A stretch of DNA of 64,000 nt from contig NZ_JAJSBI010000015.1 of NCBI RefSeq assembly GCF_021261325.1, forward strand, positions 169,367 to 233,366, in the 5' to 3' direction. The stretch comes from Streptomyces guryensis. GTDB taxonomy: Bacteria; Actinomycetota; Actinomycetes; Streptomycetales; Streptomycetaceae. The translations under genes and the position numbers were made by a program. The first letter of the stretch is position 1. Each line of letters starts with the position of its first letter. The notes under the pieces were generated by a model. That model had not been told where the DNA came from and made no database searches. It saw only the letters and a list, made by a program, of their open reading frames with translations. Below, piece after piece: positions 54,501-62,624 of this stretch.

Positions 54501-55763
54501 CTCGGCGACCGGTGACGCAACAGGCTCTACGGCCGGCGCGTCCTCCCACGCATGCCCCTCGGCGACCGGCCCAGCCTCCGGCACCACGCCCTCGGCGACC
54601 GGTGCGTCCTCGACCGTCGGCGCCCCTTCCGGCGCATGGGACGCCTCCGGGAGCCGGCCGGGATCCGGCACAGGCGCCACTCCGGGAACCGGCACGGCCT
54701 CGGGGGCAGGCCCGCCCCCGGGAGCCGGTACGGCCTCGGGACCGGTCACGGCCGCGTCGGGCTGCCCGGTTTCGGGGCCTCCGGCGCTGGGCGTCAGCAC
54801 GGCCTCCGGCGCTGAACCGACCAGTTCGTCCTGGCCGGCGTCCGGAGCAGCCGAAGCTACGGCGGCCTGCTCCACGTCTTCCGGGGTTCCCGCCGGAACG
54901 ATCGGCCCGCCATCCGCGGCAGCAGCCCCCATCGGAGCCACCTGTCCGCTGTCCGCGGCGAACTCGCCCGTGGCCCCGTGCCCACCGCCCGCGGCGGGGA
55001 ACGCAGCCGGAGCGACGTACCCGCCCTCTGCGACGGGCCCACCCGCAGCGGACACACCCACCGGAACCTGCCCGCCTTCCGGGCCGTACGCCATGCCGAC
55101 GTCACCGTGCTGTGCCGCTGGAGCGGTCCCCGTCGCGGTGTGGGCCATGACGGCGTGGGCCGCGCCCACCGGTTCCGCACTCGGCTCGGCCGCCGGAACA
55201 ACCGTTTCCGCAGCCGGTGCCTCGGTGCTCGCCGGGGCCCCTGCCTGCATCGCGGCCTGCGCCTGGGCGCCCCAGGGAGCCGCGCCCTGCGGGGGCATCT
55301 CGCGGAGTTGGGGGGCTTCGAAGTACTCGGGGCCGGTGGCCGGCGTGCCGGGCTGGCGTACCGGTGCGCCTGCGGGGCCACGGTCAGCGAGGGAGCGGAC
55401 CGGGCTTGCCGAGGCATCGGGGATCGGCGGGCCGAGGTGCAGCGGACGGCGTGGCGTCACCGGGGACGGCGCGGGTGTCGGGTTGGGGAGGCGGACCCCG
55501 CCGAGGTCGACCGAGCCGCTGTCGCGGCCCGCCGTCTCGTGCGGGCCCGGCTCGTGGACGGTCTCGACGACCGGCTCGGGTGCGGGAGGAGCGACCTCGT
55601 TGCCCCACGGGCTCTGGGCACCCGGCAGCAGCAACAGGTCTTCGTCCTCGGCGGTGGTCTCGGAGAGGTAGGTGTACGCACCGTGCGCGTGGACGCCCGG
55701 CTGTTCCACCATGCCTGCGCTCTCCGGCAGCCCCTCGCCCGGGACCTGGCCGGTGTCGGTCAT
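51576..55763 (-). CDS. cobT: BluB-CobT fusion protein with long low-complexity N-terminus
   Basis: 1395-aa protein, about four times the length of CobT alone. Residues 1-820 are Ala/Pro/Glu/Gly-rich and disordered, with degenerate repeats such as QFPEAVAPEAG; ~821-1041 is a BluB-like flavin nitroreductase fold (RRDIRNGF, DTPVNIVVTADPTRGGRHTLG) that forms 5,6-dimethylbenzimidazole; ~1045-1395 is CobT (TKPPGSLG and catalytic Glu in RLGEGTGALLALP), which activates DMB to alpha-ribazole phosphate. An ATG at 55763 with GAGGGG 6 bases upstream is a good start. The fusion may channel DMB. Confidence 0.88.
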   Translation of the reverse strand: MTDTGQVPGEGLPESAGMVEQPGVHAHGAYTYLSETTAEDEDLLLLPGAQSPWGNEVAPPAPEPVVETVHEPGPHETAGRDSGSVDLGGVRLPNPTPAPSPVTPRRPLHLGPPIPDASASPVRSLADRGPAGAPVRQPGTPATGPEYFEAPQLREMPPQGAAPWGAQAQAAMQAGAPASTEAPAAETVVPAAEPSAEPVGAAHAVMAHTATGTAPAAQHGDVGMAYGPEGGQVPVGVSAAGGPVAEGGYVAPAAFPAAGGGHGATGEFAADSGQVAPMGAAAADGGPIVPAGTPEDVEQAAVASAAPDAGQDELVGSAPEAVLTPSAGGPETGQPDAAVTGPEAVPAPGGGPAPEAVPVPGVAPVPDPGRLPEASHAPEGAPTVEDAPVAEGVVPEAGPVAEGHAWEDAPAVEPVASPVAEAATAEGAPVAEAAVPGSGQPAVAVTPDAPHVTEALAPESDPSPQSVATGAGQFPEAVAPEAGLFPEAAVAETGQFPEAVAPEAVQPPEAAALDTEQAPEAIAPEAVQAPETAAPDADRTAHAAVLDAAQPIVIEPAHAVAAESAQAVAAEPAQAVAGEPVHTAETPVYAPEPEQAIGAAPFPAAPDASHPAQPVAPAVDATVAPEPAPHLADVGHGLQDQSGQLVQTTAAPDAPTPAPDAEAQPEAAFIVAPAASAVPPVPSAPDTGQPADAGSPADDRSRPAQPLAPEPAAGSAEAPTALPADEAADPPEQQPDASVGRFVLVEGSVPTTPHLAPTPPHALVLPPEEGQAPEAIVKVPAPREADPDLVQHAEDLDTRAADQEEESTAAVEEVRQSTGSAAPAYDEAEREAVMKVMRERRDIRNGFRGDPIPHEVLLRVLEAAHTAPSVGHSQPWDFVVIRSADTRRSMHELAMRQRDAYAKSLPKGRAKQFKELKIEAILDTPVNIVVTADPTRGGRHTLGRHTQPQMAPYSAALAVENLWLAARAEGLGVGWVSFFDEREMVRALGLPEHLEVIAYLCVGYVDEFPDEPELMQAGWSKRRPLSWVVHEETYGRRALPGEEPHDLLAETVAQIRPLDAKALGEAWERQKRMTKPPGSLGMLEIISAQLSGLSRQCPPPIPEPAAVAIFAGDHGVHAQGVTPWPQEVTAQMVANFLGGGAVCNAFAGQVGAEVCVVDVGVAADLPATPGLLPRKVRAGTSDMTTGPAMSREEAKQAIEVGIETARDLVAAGNKALLTGEMGIANTTASAALISVFTDTDPAEVTGRGTGINDETLARKTEVVRRAIEVHQPDPADPIGVLAAIGGFEHAAMVGLLLGGASLRTPVILDGVSAGAAALVARAIAPEVLAACIAGHRSAEPGHVAALNKLGLRPLVDLDLRLGEGTGALLALPLVQSTARAMHEVATFDSAGVTEK

Positions 55764-56154
55764 GCGTACCCCTCGCCCATCGGTTAGTGCTTCTACGTCC
55801 AGCCCACCGGGAGCGGCGCACCGACCGCCCCCGCAGTGAAGAACGAGCGTGCCTGCCCAGCGGCACGAACGACCCGTCCGCAAAAGGCGACAAAGCCATT
55901 CAGTGGCATTGTCCCGGCCGTTCCTCCGTCACGACAGGTTGATCCGCGACGACCCGCTGTGGACTGCGCCACGTTGCGCGTCCTCCGGTTCTGCCGTACC
56001 ACCCCCACCCCAAAAGGGGTGTGTTTTCCGGACATTGACGAACGAAATGCCGGTCCACCCGGTGCGGTACGACGGTCGGCCAGCCTACCGCGAGCGGTAC
56101 GACTACAGGATCACCGGGACGGCAGAAACCAGGATCACTGGGACGGCGCCAGGG
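55764..56154. other. cobT upstream region
   Basis: 391 bases with no credible gene. Contains the hairpin CACCCC-AAAA-GGGGTG (56006-56021) with a T-run on one side, and the 24-base direct repeats at 56107-56147. I found no clear cobalamin riboswitch motif here. Confidence 0.5.
56107..56147. repeat. Two direct 17-bp copies AGGATCAC(C/T)GGGACGGC, 24-bp spacing
   Basis: Copies at 56107-56123 and 56131-56147 differ by one base. They end just before the cobL stop, so on the minus strand they lie after cobL. The GGATCA core recalls the 40648-40712 repeats, though the rest differs. Confidence 0.75.
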
Positions 56155-57375
56155 TCACGATGCGCGCCCCGGGAGCACTCCGCTGAGCAGGAAGGCGACG
56201 CTCCGCTCCTTCTCCGTCCAGGCCCTGGTGTCGAGTTCGACGGACTGGATGAGTGCGCACTCCACCTGGTAGCCGTGCTCGGTCAGGTCCCGGCCGACGA
56301 GCTCGGCCGCGTCGCGGGTCGCGGCGTGGGTGACGATGCGCTGCGGACGCCGGTCGGCGACCGCGGAGACCACGGCAGCTCCCCCGCCGCCGACGCGTAC
56401 GACGTCGGGCTCGGGGAGGTTCTCCAGGACGTGCGGGGCAGTGCCTTGCACGATCTGCAGCTGGACGCCGAAGTGCCGGGCCGCGGCTTCCGTGCGGGCG
56501 CAGGCGTCCAGCGCGCGGTCGACGGCGATGACGGCGGCGCCGGCACGTGCGGCCTCGGTGGCGAAGGCGCCGCTGCCGCAGCCGATGTCCCACACGAGGT
56601 CCCCCACGCGTGGTCCCAGCCGGGCGAGTTGTGCGGCGCGGAGCAGATCCGTCTCACCCTCGCCGAGCGGGCCGTCGTAGGCCTCGGCGGGCTGGGTCCA
56701 GCCGCGCGGTCCGGCCCCCGGGTCGCGGCCGGCGAGCCAGCCGCCGCCCTCGCCGAAGACCCCGGGCCCGGCGGGTCCGCCGATGACGATCACGACGTTC
56801 GGGTCGCGCCAGGTGTGGTCGGGGGCCTTGTCCGAGGTCACGACCGTGACCTGCTCGCGTTCGGTGCCGAGCTCCTCGCAGATGACGAAGGTGCGGTGGA
56901 CGCCTTCGAGGAGGAGGCCGAGTTCGGCGGGGCCGGCGCCGGGTGAGGTGAGGACGGCGACTTTGGTGTGGGCGCGGCACACATTCACTGCGCGTCGCAG
57001 GGTGCGGCGGTGTGCGACGACCACCTGGGCGTCGTCCCAGGGCATCCCGGCGCGGGCGAAGGCCGCGGCCACGGAGGAGACGGCGGGGACGACCTCGACC
57101 TCGAGACCGAACTCGGGTGCGCGCAGGGTTCGTACGACGCCGAAGAATCCGGGGTCGCCGTCGGCCAGCACGACGGCGGTGCCGCGGTGGCCGGCGATGC
57201 GGCGGGCGGCGAGGGCGACGCTGCCGAGGCGGATGCGCTCGGAGGTGGGCGGCACTTCGGGGAGCGCCAGGTGGTGGGCGGCACCGGCCACCAGCGTGGC
57301 GGCGCCCAGGGCGGAGCGGGCCGCGGCGGTCAGGGGCGAGCCGTCCCAGCCGATCACCGTGACACGGTCGGCCAT
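56155..57375 (-). CDS. cobL: Precorrin-6Y C5,15-methyltransferase, CbiE-CbiT fusion
   Basis: 406-aa enzyme of B12 ring synthesis. The N-terminal CbiE-type SAM methylase runs to about residue 215 (VTVIGWDGSPL, VVLADGDPGFFGVV). The C-terminal CbiT-type domain has the SAM loop VWDIGCGSGAFATEAARAGA and carries out C15 methylation with decarboxylation. ATG start. Together with cobA and the BluB-CobT fusion it forms a partial B12 locus; other ring genes must be elsewhere. Confidence 0.93.
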   Translation of the reverse strand: MADRVTVIGWDGSPLTAAARSALGAATLVAGAAHHLALPEVPPTSERIRLGSVALAARRIAGHRGTAVVLADGDPGFFGVVRTLRAPEFGLEVEVVPAVSSVAAAFARAGMPWDDAQVVVAHRRTLRRAVNVCRAHTKVAVLTSPGAGPAELGLLLEGVHRTFVICEELGTEREQVTVVTSDKAPDHTWRDPNVVIVIGGPAGPGVFGEGGGWLAGRDPGAGPRGWTQPAEAYDGPLGEGETDLLRAAQLARLGPRVGDLVWDIGCGSGAFATEAARAGAAVIAVDRALDACARTEAAARHFGVQLQIVQGTAPHVLENLPEPDVVRVGGGGAAVVSAVADRRPQRIVTHAATRDAAELVGRDLTEHGYQVECALIQSVELDTRAWTEKERSVAFLLSGVLPGRAS

Positions 57376-57459
57376 CGTCGTCGGTCTCCAGGGGTTTTAC
57401 GCAGGTCGGGCTCCGTGAGGGTACCTGGTGTCAGGTGTGGGCCCTCCAGCCCCCAAGCT

Positions 57460-58098
57460 TCAGTTCCAGTCGGTGAAGGTCGTGAAACCGCCGGTGTCGG
57501 CGAGTTGTTCGCTGACTCCGGCCAGGTCCTCCGGCAGCAGGCTCCAGACGATGACGTCGGTGCGGACGTCCGTCCATTCCCCGTCCCCGCCCCGGGTGCG
57601 CGCTATCCAGGCGTTGCGCAGGACGCCCTCGCTGATGCAGCCGATCTTCTGAGCCACCTGCTGCGAGGCGGTGTTGTCGGCGGCGGTGCGCAGTTCCAGG
57701 CGTTCGAAGTTCCGGTCGTGGAAGAGCCACTGCGCGGTGGCGAGGGCCGCCTCGGAGGCGTAGCCCTCACCGCGGGCCCAGGGGGCGACGACATAGGCAA
57801 TCTCACTGGAGCGGACCCGCCAGTCCGTGTTCTGCAGGTGGACGATGCCGACGAGACGCTGGGTGAGGAACTCGGTTACGGCGAAGACGATGCCGCGGCC
57901 CTCGGTGCGTTCGGCAGGGGCGAGTCGGGTGATCCAGTTGCGGGCGTCGGCCTCGGTGTAGGGGTGCGGTGCGGAGGTCCAGGCGCCGACCTGCTCGTCG
58001 TTCATCATCTCGGCGAGCCCCGTCACGTCGTCCTCGTCGAAGGGACGCAGCACCAACCGCTCCGTGCTGATGGAGATGTTGGGGAAGGTGCTAGTCAT
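57460..58098 (-). CDS. GNAT acetyltransferase (RimJ/RimL-like)
   Basis: 212-aa protein. RLVLRPFDEDDVTGLAEMM at the N-terminus and the acetyl-CoA motif YVVAPWARGEGYASEAALATAQWLF are family-typical. Often these acetylate N-terminal or ribosomal-protein substrates; actual target unknown. ATG with a GGAGCGG site. Confidence 0.87.
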   Translation of the reverse strand: MTSTFPNISISTERLVLRPFDEDDVTGLAEMMNDEQVGAWTSAPHPYTEADARNWITRLAPAERTEGRGIVFAVTEFLTQRLVGIVHLQNTDWRVRSSEIAYVVAPWARGEGYASEAALATAQWLFHDRNFERLELRTAADNTASQQVAQKIGCISEGVLRNAWIARTRGGDGEWTDVRTDVIVWSLLPEDLAGVSEQLADTGGFTTFTDWN

Positions 58099-58177
58099 GC
58101 GCCGCTCCGTAACCTTCGGAAAACCTTCGGGGCCTGCTGAACTGCCCAGCATGCAGCATGTCGGCACGGAACCGCAC

Positions 58178-58214
58178 CACGGGGCCGACTCCAGGTGAGC
58201 GAGTGGACCCCGTG
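58178..58214 (-). terminator. Terminator of the metNIQ operon
   Basis: 14-base stem (58178-58191 with 58201-58214, two mismatches) centred 57 bases downstream of the metQ stop. Confidence 0.55.
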
Positions 58215-58252
58215 CGTGGCGATACGCCGTATACGTGCCGTCGGGCGAAGGC

Positions 58253-59077
58253 TCAGAAGGACGGGATGACCGAGCCCTGGTACTTGTCCTCGATGAACTT
58301 CTTCACCTCGGGCGAGGTGAGGAGCCTGGCCAGCTTCTTCACGCGCGGGTCCTTCTCGTTGCCCTTCTTCACCGCGAGGAAGTTGCCGTAGGGGCTGTTC
58401 TTCGCGGACTCCAGGAGGAGGGCCTCCTTGGCGGGCTTGATGCCCGCGGAGATGGCGTAGTTGCCGTTGACGACCGCGGCGTCCACGTCGTCCAGGGAGC
58501 GCGCGGTCTGGGCCGCCTCGACCTCCTTGAACTTGAGGTTCTCGGGGTTCTTGGTGATGTCCTGCGGGGTCGCCTCGTTGCCGACGCCGTCCTTGAGCGT
58601 GATCAGGCCGCCCGCGGCGAGCAGCTTGAGGGCGCGGGCCTCGTTCACGGCGTCGTTCGGCACGGCGATCGTCGCACCGCTTTTCAGCGCGTCGGCCTTC
58701 TTGACCTTGTGGGAGTACAGGCCGAGCGGCTCCAGGTGCACGGTGACGACGGGCACGATGTGAGTGCCGCGCTTCTTGTTGAAGTCGTCGAGGTACGGCT
58801 GGTTCTGGAAGTAGTTGGCGTCCACCGAGCCGTCCTCGGTCGCGGTGTTCGGGACGATGTAGTCCTGGAACTCCTTGACCTCCAGGTCGAGTCCGGCCTT
58901 CGTCGCCAGGTTCTTCTTGACGAAGTCGAGGATCTCGGCGTGCGGGGTCGGGCTCGCGGCGACGATCAGCGGTCCGCTGTAGTCGGACGAGTCCGTACCC
59001 GAGCCGCAGGCGGTGAGCCCGAAGGTGAGGGCTCCGGCGGCGAGAACGGCAGTGGTGAGCTTTGCGGTGTTACGCAC
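58253..59077 (-). CDS. metQ: Methionine-binding lipoprotein MetQ
   Basis: 274-aa NlpA-family lipoprotein. The signal LTTAVLAAGALTFGLTACGS ends in a lipobox Cys; mature part has VAASPTPHAEILDFVKKNL and YFQNQPYLDDFN, the conserved binding region. Delivers methionine to MetNI. GTG start. Confidence 0.94.
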   Translation of the reverse strand: MRNTAKLTTAVLAAGALTFGLTACGSGTDSSDYSGPLIVAASPTPHAEILDFVKKNLATKAGLDLEVKEFQDYIVPNTATEDGSVDANYFQNQPYLDDFNKKRGTHIVPVVTVHLEPLGLYSHKVKKADALKSGATIAVPNDAVNEARALKLLAAGGLITLKDGVGNEATPQDITKNPENLKFKEVEAAQTARSLDDVDAAVVNGNYAISAGIKPAKEALLLESAKNSPYGNFLAVKKGNEKDPRVKKLARLLTSPEVKKFIEDKYQGSVIPSF

Positions 59078-59143
59078 GAAAAGTGCCTTTCCTGATGGGT
59101 GCAGCGACCCCGCGATGGGTGGTGCGGGGAGTCTGTGAGGGAG

Positions 59144-59881
59144 TTACGCGACCTTGCCGACGTCGGCCGTCGGGGGCTCCTCGGGCTTGAGCAGGCGGAG
59201 CCTGGGCGCCGCGCCAAAGCGGCCGCCGCGCCGGTGCAGTGAGCGGGCCGCGTAGTCGCCGGCGAACTGGATGACCGAGATGACGACGGCCAGGATCGCC
59301 ACGGTGATCCACATGAGTTCGGTCTCGAAGCGCTGGTAGCCGTAGCGGATGGCGATGTCGCCGAGGCCGCCGGCGCCGACCGTGCCGGCCATCGCGGAGT
59401 AGCCGATGAGGGCGACGATCGTGGTGGTGGTGCTGGAGATCAGCGAGGGCAGCGACTCGGGGACGAGGACCTTGCGGACGACGGTCCACGTGTTGCCGCC
59501 CATCGACTGCACCGCCTCGACGAGCCCGCCGTCCACTTCGCGGACAGCCGTCTCGACAAGGCGCGCGAAGAACGGGATCGCGCCGATGGCGAGCGGCACG
59601 ATCGCGGCCTCGCGGCCGATGGTCGTGCCCGTGATCCAGCGGGTGAAGGTCATCAGGGCGACCATGAGGATGATGAACGGCATCGAGCGGGCGACGTTCA
59701 CGATCTGCCCGATGACCCTGTTGGCGAAGACGTTCTGCAGCAGTCCGCCCCGGTCCGTGAGGACCAGCAGGATGCCGAGCGGGAGCCCGCCGACGACGGC
59801 GATCAGCGTGGACCAGCCGACCATGTAGAGGGTGTCCCAACACGCCTGGGACAGCAGCGGCTGCGTCTCGGACCAGGTCAC
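59144..59881 (-). CDS. metI: Methionine ABC transporter permease MetI
   Basis: 245-aa inner-membrane protein with five to six helices. The cytoplasmic coupling loop is EAVQSMGGNTWTVVRKVLVPE. GTG start overlaps the metN stop (GTGA). Confidence 0.94.
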   Translation of the reverse strand: MTWSETQPLLSQACWDTLYMVGWSTLIAVVGGLPLGILLVLTDRGGLLQNVFANRVIGQIVNVARSMPFIILMVALMTFTRWITGTTIGREAAIVPLAIGAIPFFARLVETAVREVDGGLVEAVQSMGGNTWTVVRKVLVPESLPSLISSTTTTIVALIGYSAMAGTVGAGGLGDIAIRYGYQRFETELMWITVAILAVVISVIQFAGDYAARSLHRRGGRFGAAPRLRLLKPEEPPTADVGKVA

Positions 59882-60924
59882 GGCCGGGCACCTTCCTTCA
59901 GCAGTACGGGCTCCTGGCCCAGAACGTCGATCCGCAGGCCCTGTTCGCGCAGGAAGCCGATCGGCACGACGTTGTCCTCGTAGCGGCCGGGCAGTTCGAT
60001 GCGCATCCGGCCGACCTGGAGTCCGCCGACGGTGTCGATGGCGGCGCCCAGGATCGAGATGTCGATGTTGTAGGTGCGCGAGAGCTGCGAGATGACGGGC
60101 TGGGTGGCGGCCTCGCCCTGGAAGGTGACGTCGACGACGGTGCGGTCGGCGTCGGTGGCCTCGCCGCCCACCGGGAAGAGAGCGGAGGCCAGCTCGGAGC
60201 CGGGGGTCGCGAGCAGCTCGCTCACCGTCCCGGACTCGACGATGCGGCCCTGCTCCATCAGAGCGGCGGAGTCGCAGATCGACTTCACGACGTCCATCTC
60301 ATGGGTGATGAGCAGGACGGTCAGACCCAGCTGCCGGTTCAGGTCGCGCAGCAGCTGGAGGACGGAGCGGGTGGTCTCGGGGTCGAGGGCGCTGGTCGCC
60401 TCGTCGGACAGCAGGACCTTGGGGTCGCCGGCCAGGGCGCGGGCGATGCCGACGCGCTGCTTCTGGCCGCCGGAGAGCTGGGCGGGGTAGGCCTTGGCCT
60501 TGTCGGCGAGGCCGACGAGGTCGAGCAGCTCGAACGCCTTGCGCGAGCGCTCCTTGCCGGACCTGCCGAGGATCTCGAGCGGCAGCTCGACGTTGTCCTG
60601 GACCGTCCGCGAGGACAGCAGGTTGAAGTGCTGGAAGACCATGCCGATACGGCTGCGCGCCTGGCGGAGCTCCTTGCCGGCGCGGGGGCCGCGCCCCGCG
60701 AGGGCGGTGAGGTCCTGCCCGGCGACGGTCACCGTCCCGGCGGTGGGCCGTTCCAGCAGGTTGACGCAGCGGATGAGCGAGGACTTGCCGGCGCCGGACT
60801 GGCCGATGACGCCGTACACCTCGCCTTCGCGGACGTGCAGGTCCACGCCGTCCAGGGCGGTGACCTCTCGGCCGCGTGAGCGGTCGGCCCCATAGATTTT
60901 CGTCAGGCCTGAAGTCGTGATCAC
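59878..60924 (-). CDS. metN: Methionine ABC transporter ATPase MetN
   Basis: 348-aa ATPase. Walker A GQSGAGKSSL, Q-loop FQHFN, signature LSGGQKQRVG, Walker B VLLSDEATSALD and His switch LITHEMD. The C-terminal ~90 residues are the NIL/ACT-type domain that binds methionine and inhibits transport. GTG at 60924 with GGAAA upstream is preferred; an upstream ATG at 60987 would add 21 residues without a ribosome site. Confidence 0.93.
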   Translation of the reverse strand: MITTSGLTKIYGADRSRGREVTALDGVDLHVREGEVYGVIGQSGAGKSSLIRCVNLLERPTAGTVTVAGQDLTALAGRGPRAGKELRQARSRIGMVFQHFNLLSSRTVQDNVELPLEILGRSGKERSRKAFELLDLVGLADKAKAYPAQLSGGQKQRVGIARALAGDPKVLLSDEATSALDPETTRSVLQLLRDLNRQLGLTVLLITHEMDVVKSICDSAALMEQGRIVESGTVSELLATPGSELASALFPVGGEATDADRTVVDVTFQGEAATQPVISQLSRTYNIDISILGAAIDTVGGLQVGRMRIELPGRYEDNVVPIGFLREQGLRIDVLGQEPVLLKEGARP

Positions 60925-61082
60925 TGGGTTTCCGTCACTGTCGAGTACGTGGGCGTGGGTGTGCCCCGGTACGGAAGGGAAAGTCATGCGCGGGCGGCTC
61001 GGTCACATACGGCGGAGGCGTACGGACATGCCGCGGCGGCTCGCTTCGGGGGCGCGAGGCTCAGGGGTGGTGCAGGGGCCCT

Positions 61083-61169
61083 CTAGAAGGCGCGCATTCG
61101 ACACATACAACGAGCACCGGGCGTCATGGTCGCCTCGGTCGCAAGGATGCGGCAGCTCGTCGTGGTCAT
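61083..61169 (-). CDS. Candidate Cys/Met-rich leader peptide upstream of metNIQ
   Basis: 29-codon frame (28 aa) MTTTSCRILATEATMTPGAR followed by CMCRMRAF. It has TGT-ATG-TGT-CGA-ATG at the end, with rare TGT and CGA codons and three Met and three Cys codons in total besides the start. A promoter can be placed just before it so the transcript starts at the ATG. Stalling on Met- or Cys-tRNA there could control metNIQ by attenuation. No ribosome site is seen. Confidence 0.4.
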   Translation of the reverse strand: MTTTSCRILATEATMTPGARCMCRMRAF

Positions 61170-61173
61170 GCGA

Positions 61174-61203
61174 TCAGTAAAGCAGACGTATCGGAGCGGC
61201 CAA
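61174..61203 (-). promoter_or_regulatory. Candidate promoter of the metNIQ leader (leaderless start)
   Basis: Minus-strand TTGGCC (61198-61203) and TTACTG (61175-61180) with a 17-base spacer; the ATG of the mini-ORF begins at the sixth base after the -10, so transcription would start at it. Confidence 0.4.
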
Positions 61204-61307
61204 GAACCACTTGTCCACATGATGGACGGCCGTGGACGGGAGCCGGCCGCGGTCGGACCGTCCGGGCCGGGCGCGGCAGGTCTTTTGGGCCGTATTAAGG
61301 TCGCCCC

Positions 61308-61667
61308 ATGCTTGATGCCCTGACGCTGGTGACCGGTGTCGCCGCGCTGCTGCTCGCCGCCTGGTGCGGGTGGGCCGCCTCTCGTGACCAGCCGACGAAG
61401 GACTGGCACTTCATCGGTATGGCCGTGGTGTCGCTGCTGGCCGTGGTGCAGCTGGTGATCGGGATCGTGCTGCTGGCGCGGGGCGAGAAGCCGGAGCAGG
61501 GCACGACGATCTTCGTGGCGTATCTGCTGGGCGCGTTCGCGTGTGTGCCTGCGGCGGGGTTCATGTCCTTGGCGGAGCGCACCCGTTGGGGTTCGGTGAC
61601 GGTGTCCGCCGGCGGTATCGTCCTGGCCGTTCTCGAAGTGCGGCTCTACGACATCTGGGGAGGCTGA
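61308..61667 (+). CDS. Four-span membrane protein, unknown
   Basis: 119-aa protein; about four hydrophobic segments (ALTLVTGVAALLLAAWCGWAA, IGMAVVSLLAVVQLVIGIVLL, FVAYLLGAFACVPAAGFM, VTVSAGGIVLAVLEVRL). AAGG lies 7 bases before the ATG. It is followed one base later by another membrane gene, so they are a pair. Confidence 0.75.
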   Translation: MLDALTLVTGVAALLLAAWCGWAASRDQPTKDWHFIGMAVVSLLAVVQLVIGIVLLARGEKPEQGTTIFVAYLLGAFACVPAAGFMSLAERTRWGSVTVSAGGIVLAVLEVRLYDIWGG

Positions 61668-61668
61668 G

Positions 61669-62091
61669 GTGACCTCGGTGCAGGAGAAGCCCGCGAGGAC
61701 GCGGCTGATCAGCGGGCCGGGCATGCTGCTGGTCTGGTTCTACGGCGTGATGGTGGTCGGTGCCGTGTCGCGGTCCGTGTTCCAGATCGCGACCGGGTTC
61801 GACCGGGCACCGCTCGCCTACTCGCTGTCCGCCGTCGCGGGTGTCGTCTACGGCTTCATCACGTACTCACTGGTCCGCGGCGGCGAAACCGCCCGCAAGG
61901 CGGCACAGGTGTGCTGCGCCGCCGAACTCGCGGGTGTGCTGATCGTCGGCACCTGGACCCTGGTCGACAAGTCGGCCTTCCCGGACGCGACGGTCTGGTC
62001 GGACTACGGCATGGGGTACGTCTTCATCCCCGTCCTGCTGCCGCTGTCCGCGCTGTACTGGCTGCGCAGGAACCGCACCGTCACGCAGTAG
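61669..62091 (+). CDS. Membrane protein, unknown; partner of preceding gene
   Basis: 140-aa protein, about four hydrophobic segments (GMLLVWFYGVMVVGAVSRSVF, YSLSAVAGVVYGFITYSLV, AAELAGVLIVGTWTLV, YVFIPVLLPLSALYWL). GTG start one base after the previous stop. Its end overlaps the convergent GNAT gene by 11 bases. Confidence 0.75.
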   Translation: MTSVQEKPARTRLISGPGMLLVWFYGVMVVGAVSRSVFQIATGFDRAPLAYSLSAVAGVVYGFITYSLVRGGETARKAAQVCCAAELAGVLIVGTWTLVDKSAFPDATVWSDYGMGYVFIPVLLPLSALYWLRRNRTVTQ

Positions 62092-62578
62092 CCACGTACG
62101 CCTCGGCGGGCTTCTCCAGCACGATCATGGGTACGCCGTCGTTGCCCTGTGAGGTGCCCACGGCCTGGTAGCCCACCCGGCGGTACAACCGCAGGTTGCC
62201 CTCGCTGCGGTGACCGGTGTGGAGGCGGAACACCTTGGCGCCGCGCTCCTCCGCCAGCGCCGACTCGGCCGCGCGCAGCAGCCGCGCGCCGATGCCGTGG
62301 CCCTGCAGGCGCGGGTGGACGCAGAGCTTGCCGATGGAGGCGGAGCCGTCCTCGGTCACACGGCCGCGGACCGAGCCGACGACCTCCTCGCCGAGCCGCG
62401 CCACGTAGACGCAGTCGGCGGTCACCTCCTGGCGGACCGAGTCCAGGCTCTGGACGAGCGGGTCGATGCGGTAGTTGCCGTACAGCGCCGCCTCGCTCTG
62501 GAAGCACAGGTACTGGAGCCTGAAGATCTGCTCTGCATCCTGCTCGGTCGCCACCGAGATGGTCACGCTCATGCCCAT
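62081..62578 (-). CDS. GNAT acetyltransferase
   Basis: 165-aa single-domain protein. CVHPRLQGHGIGARLLRAAESAL is the acetyl-CoA motif A. ATG at 62578 with GGGAGG 9 bases upstream is preferred to the ATG 6 bases later. Substrate unknown. Confidence 0.86.
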   Translation of the reverse strand: MGMSVTISVATEQDAEQIFRLQYLCFQSEAALYGNYRIDPLVQSLDSVRQEVTADCVYVARLGEEVVGSVRGRVTEDGSASIGKLCVHPRLQGHGIGARLLRAAESALAEERGAKVFRLHTGHRSEGNLRLYRRVGYQAVGTSQGNDGVPMIVLEKPAEAYVATA

Positions 62579-62624
62579 GTGCGCACGCCTCCCGCTCACC
62601 TGATCGCCACGTTGTCCCTCACTC

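Larger units (their letters stand above)
60925..61307. other. metN upstream leader region
   Basis: 383 bases holding a candidate leaderless mini-ORF (61083-61169), its promoter (61174-61203) and further G/C-rich stems such as CTCGC/GCGAG (61040-61058). No known SAM riboswitch motif recognised. Confidence 0.5.

Noticed and set aside
51519..54515. Plus-strand 998-codon frame opposite cobT
   Set aside because: Antisense shadow of the BluB-CobT gene with low-complexity Gly/Arg content and no ribosome site.
55764..57459. Cobalamin riboswitch near cobT/cobL
   Set aside because: I searched by eye for the B12-box and the usual core and did not find them; the hairpins present do not match.
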